A DNA stretch of 20,781 nt from Porogramme epimiltina (Eukaryota; Basidiomycota; Agaricomycetes; Polyporales; Polyporaceae). Below, piece by piece: positions 19,997-20,781 of this stretch. Location of the stretch: assembly GCA_900155495.1 (NCBI GenBank), contig FTLJ01000713.1, positions 1 through 20,781 of the forward strand, given 5' to 3'. Positions within the stretch are counted from its first letter, which is position 1, and each line of letters begins with the position of its first letter. Both the position numbers and the translations under genes were made by a program. The notes beneath the pieces are model-generated. The model did no database searches. It was not told where the DNA came from and saw only the letters and a list, made by a program, of their open reading frames with translations.

Positions 19997-20414
19997 AGGG
20001 CCCGGGGCCCGGGGCCCTGAGGGTTCGAGTAGGAACGGTCTCGGGAACCGGAGGACTCTTTTGTTCTTGTGCATGGACGTTTGAACTCTTGGAACCATGG
20101 CACCGAGCACTCCACTCCATTGGATAATAATATCGCAGGGGCGGTCGCCTGCTGGAACAGTACGATATTGAGCTGGGGTTAAGTACTAGCTGTGTAATGT
20201 TAATAACATAAGTATTACGAAGAACCACTTCTCCGGACTCTGTGGGGCGGGCAATAAGATATGGACACGACAAAAGCATAGATCTACTGGATACAAGTAC
20301 TGTCTGATCGATAGCAAGTAGGATCGGGAGGCACGAAAACTGAGAAAGCAGGAACATAGGCAAGTGAGGGAGTAGAACCGAGCATACAGCGACCGCCAAC
20401 GCCCGCCAGCGGGC
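19997..20414. other. Convergent intergenic region
   Basis: The laccase 2 gene (+) and the zinc-finger gene (-) converge here. A GC-rich repeat begins two bases after the laccase stop codon. The remainder is AT-richer (for example GTTAATAACATAAGTATTACG near 20199-20219) and should hold both 3' UTRs. No gene was recognised. Confidence 0.5.
19998..20017 (+). repeat. GGGCCCG tandem repeat just after the laccase 2 stop
   Basis: Two full copies of GGGCCCG and a third GGGCCC start two bases after the TAA stop. Each GGGCCC is self-complementary, so the RNA could fold locally. Laccase 1 has nothing similar after its stop codon. Confidence 0.75.
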
Positions 20415-20781
20415 TCACGAGCGCGCCTTGACGGTCCCGCAGAACCGACACGTCCAAAAGTCGTGCGGCATGTCGCGCTCGCCGCACACCCCGCACGTCC
20501 NNCCCCGCCCCTAAAACCTCTACCGCCTTCGGCCGGCGCACCGTCTGCTCCGCCTCCGCCACCTCCGCTTCCTCCCCGGCCCCGGTCCCGGTCCCTCCGG
20601 GGCGCAGACCGAGGCACGCCGCGCACTGCAGCGCGAGCGCGGCGTTGACGAGCGTGCAGCGCGGGCACGCCCACGGCGCCGCGGCCCACTCCGCGTCGGT
20701 CGGCAGCGCCCTCGCGGCCGCGCCCGCACCCGCACCTGCGCCGGAGCTGCGGAAGGGCGGCGGGCCCGCGCGGAGGGAGCC
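20415..20781 (-). CDS. C-terminal part of a RanBP2-type zinc-finger protein, possibly Wss1-like (partial; assembly gap)
   Basis: Read on the minus strand from the right edge, the frame gives a Pro/Gly/Ala-rich linker, then PWACPRCTLVNAALALQCAA and CLGLRP (about 20673-20598). This is a canonical RanBP2 finger: W-x-C-x2-C-x3-N-x6-C-x2-C. An acidic stretch (EEAEVAEAEQ) follows, then two unknown bases at 20501-20502. Past them the frame changes, and the other frame gives a second zinc motif, TCGVCGERDMPHDFWTCRFC (C-x2-C-x11-C-x2-C), then GTVKARS and TGA at 20417-20415. The base before GG at 20500-20499 is unknown and would make Trp if T. The pair of zinc motifs at a C-terminus resembles fungal Wss1-type WLM-domain proteases, which clear DNA-protein crosslinks, but the catalytic domain would lie outside the window. 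The zinc-finger calls are firm; the Wss1 call is an inference. Confidence 0.6.
20501..20502. other. Ambiguous bases (NN), probable assembly gap
   Basis: These are the only non-ACGT bases in the window. The reading frame of the minus-strand zinc-finger gene shifts exactly here, so the true number of bases is probably not two. Confidence 0.85.

Noticed and set aside
20015..20070. Possible tRNA (GGTTCGAGT resembles a T-loop)
   Set aside because: No matching acceptor or anticodon stems could be paired around it.

Overview
The window looks like nuclear DNA from a GC-rich agaricomycete (basidiomycete) fungus, most likely a white-rot polypore. The reasons are two secreted laccases of the typical polypore type, genes broken by many 50-80 nt GT-AG introns, strong G/C preference at third codon positions, and intergenic stretches of 0.4-2 kb. 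No RNA gene, transposon or CRISPR array was recognised.

Layout from left to right. (1) 127-503 (+): a 75-residue YABBY/HMG-like protein in three exons. (2) 1203-4366 (+): a 1030-residue F-box/leucine-rich-repeat protein with one intron and a C-terminal CaaX-type ending (CTIM). (3) 4753-5911 (-): a C1D/Lrp1 (Rrp47-like) exosome cofactor in five exons, with a long basic tail. (4) 7324-9796 (+): a 754-residue protein in four exons with a class I SAM-dependent methyltransferase core and long extensions. (5) 10380-11864 (-): a NIPA-type magnesium transporter in seven exons, one of them only 15 nt. (6) 13628-15793 (+) and 17799-19996 (+): two tandem laccases of 521 and 520 residues, each with 11 exons and all ten introns at the same places. 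(7) 20415 to the right edge (-): the C-terminal end of a zinc-finger protein with a RanBP2-type finger, possibly Wss1-like, crossed by a two-base assembly gap (NN) at which the reading frame changes.

Genes 1-5 and 7 look like unrelated cellular genes (chromatin, ubiquitin ligase, RNA processing, methylation, Mg transport, possibly DNA-protein crosslink repair). They do not form a pathway. The specialised part is the laccase pair: same strand, about 2 kb apart, each with a TATTTAAGA box about 120 bp before the start codon and a second shared element (GAGGCATTT) just downstream. This indicates duplication together with the core promoter.

All spliced models were built by eye from splice-site consensus, reading frame and family knowledge. 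Total coding length is a multiple of three in every complete model. I did not find a clearly new biological system. The least explained points are a cluster of three perfect splice donors on the minus strand upstream of the C1D gene, the CaaX ending of the F-box protein, and the microexon, in-frame intron and tiny upstream ORF of the Mg transporter.
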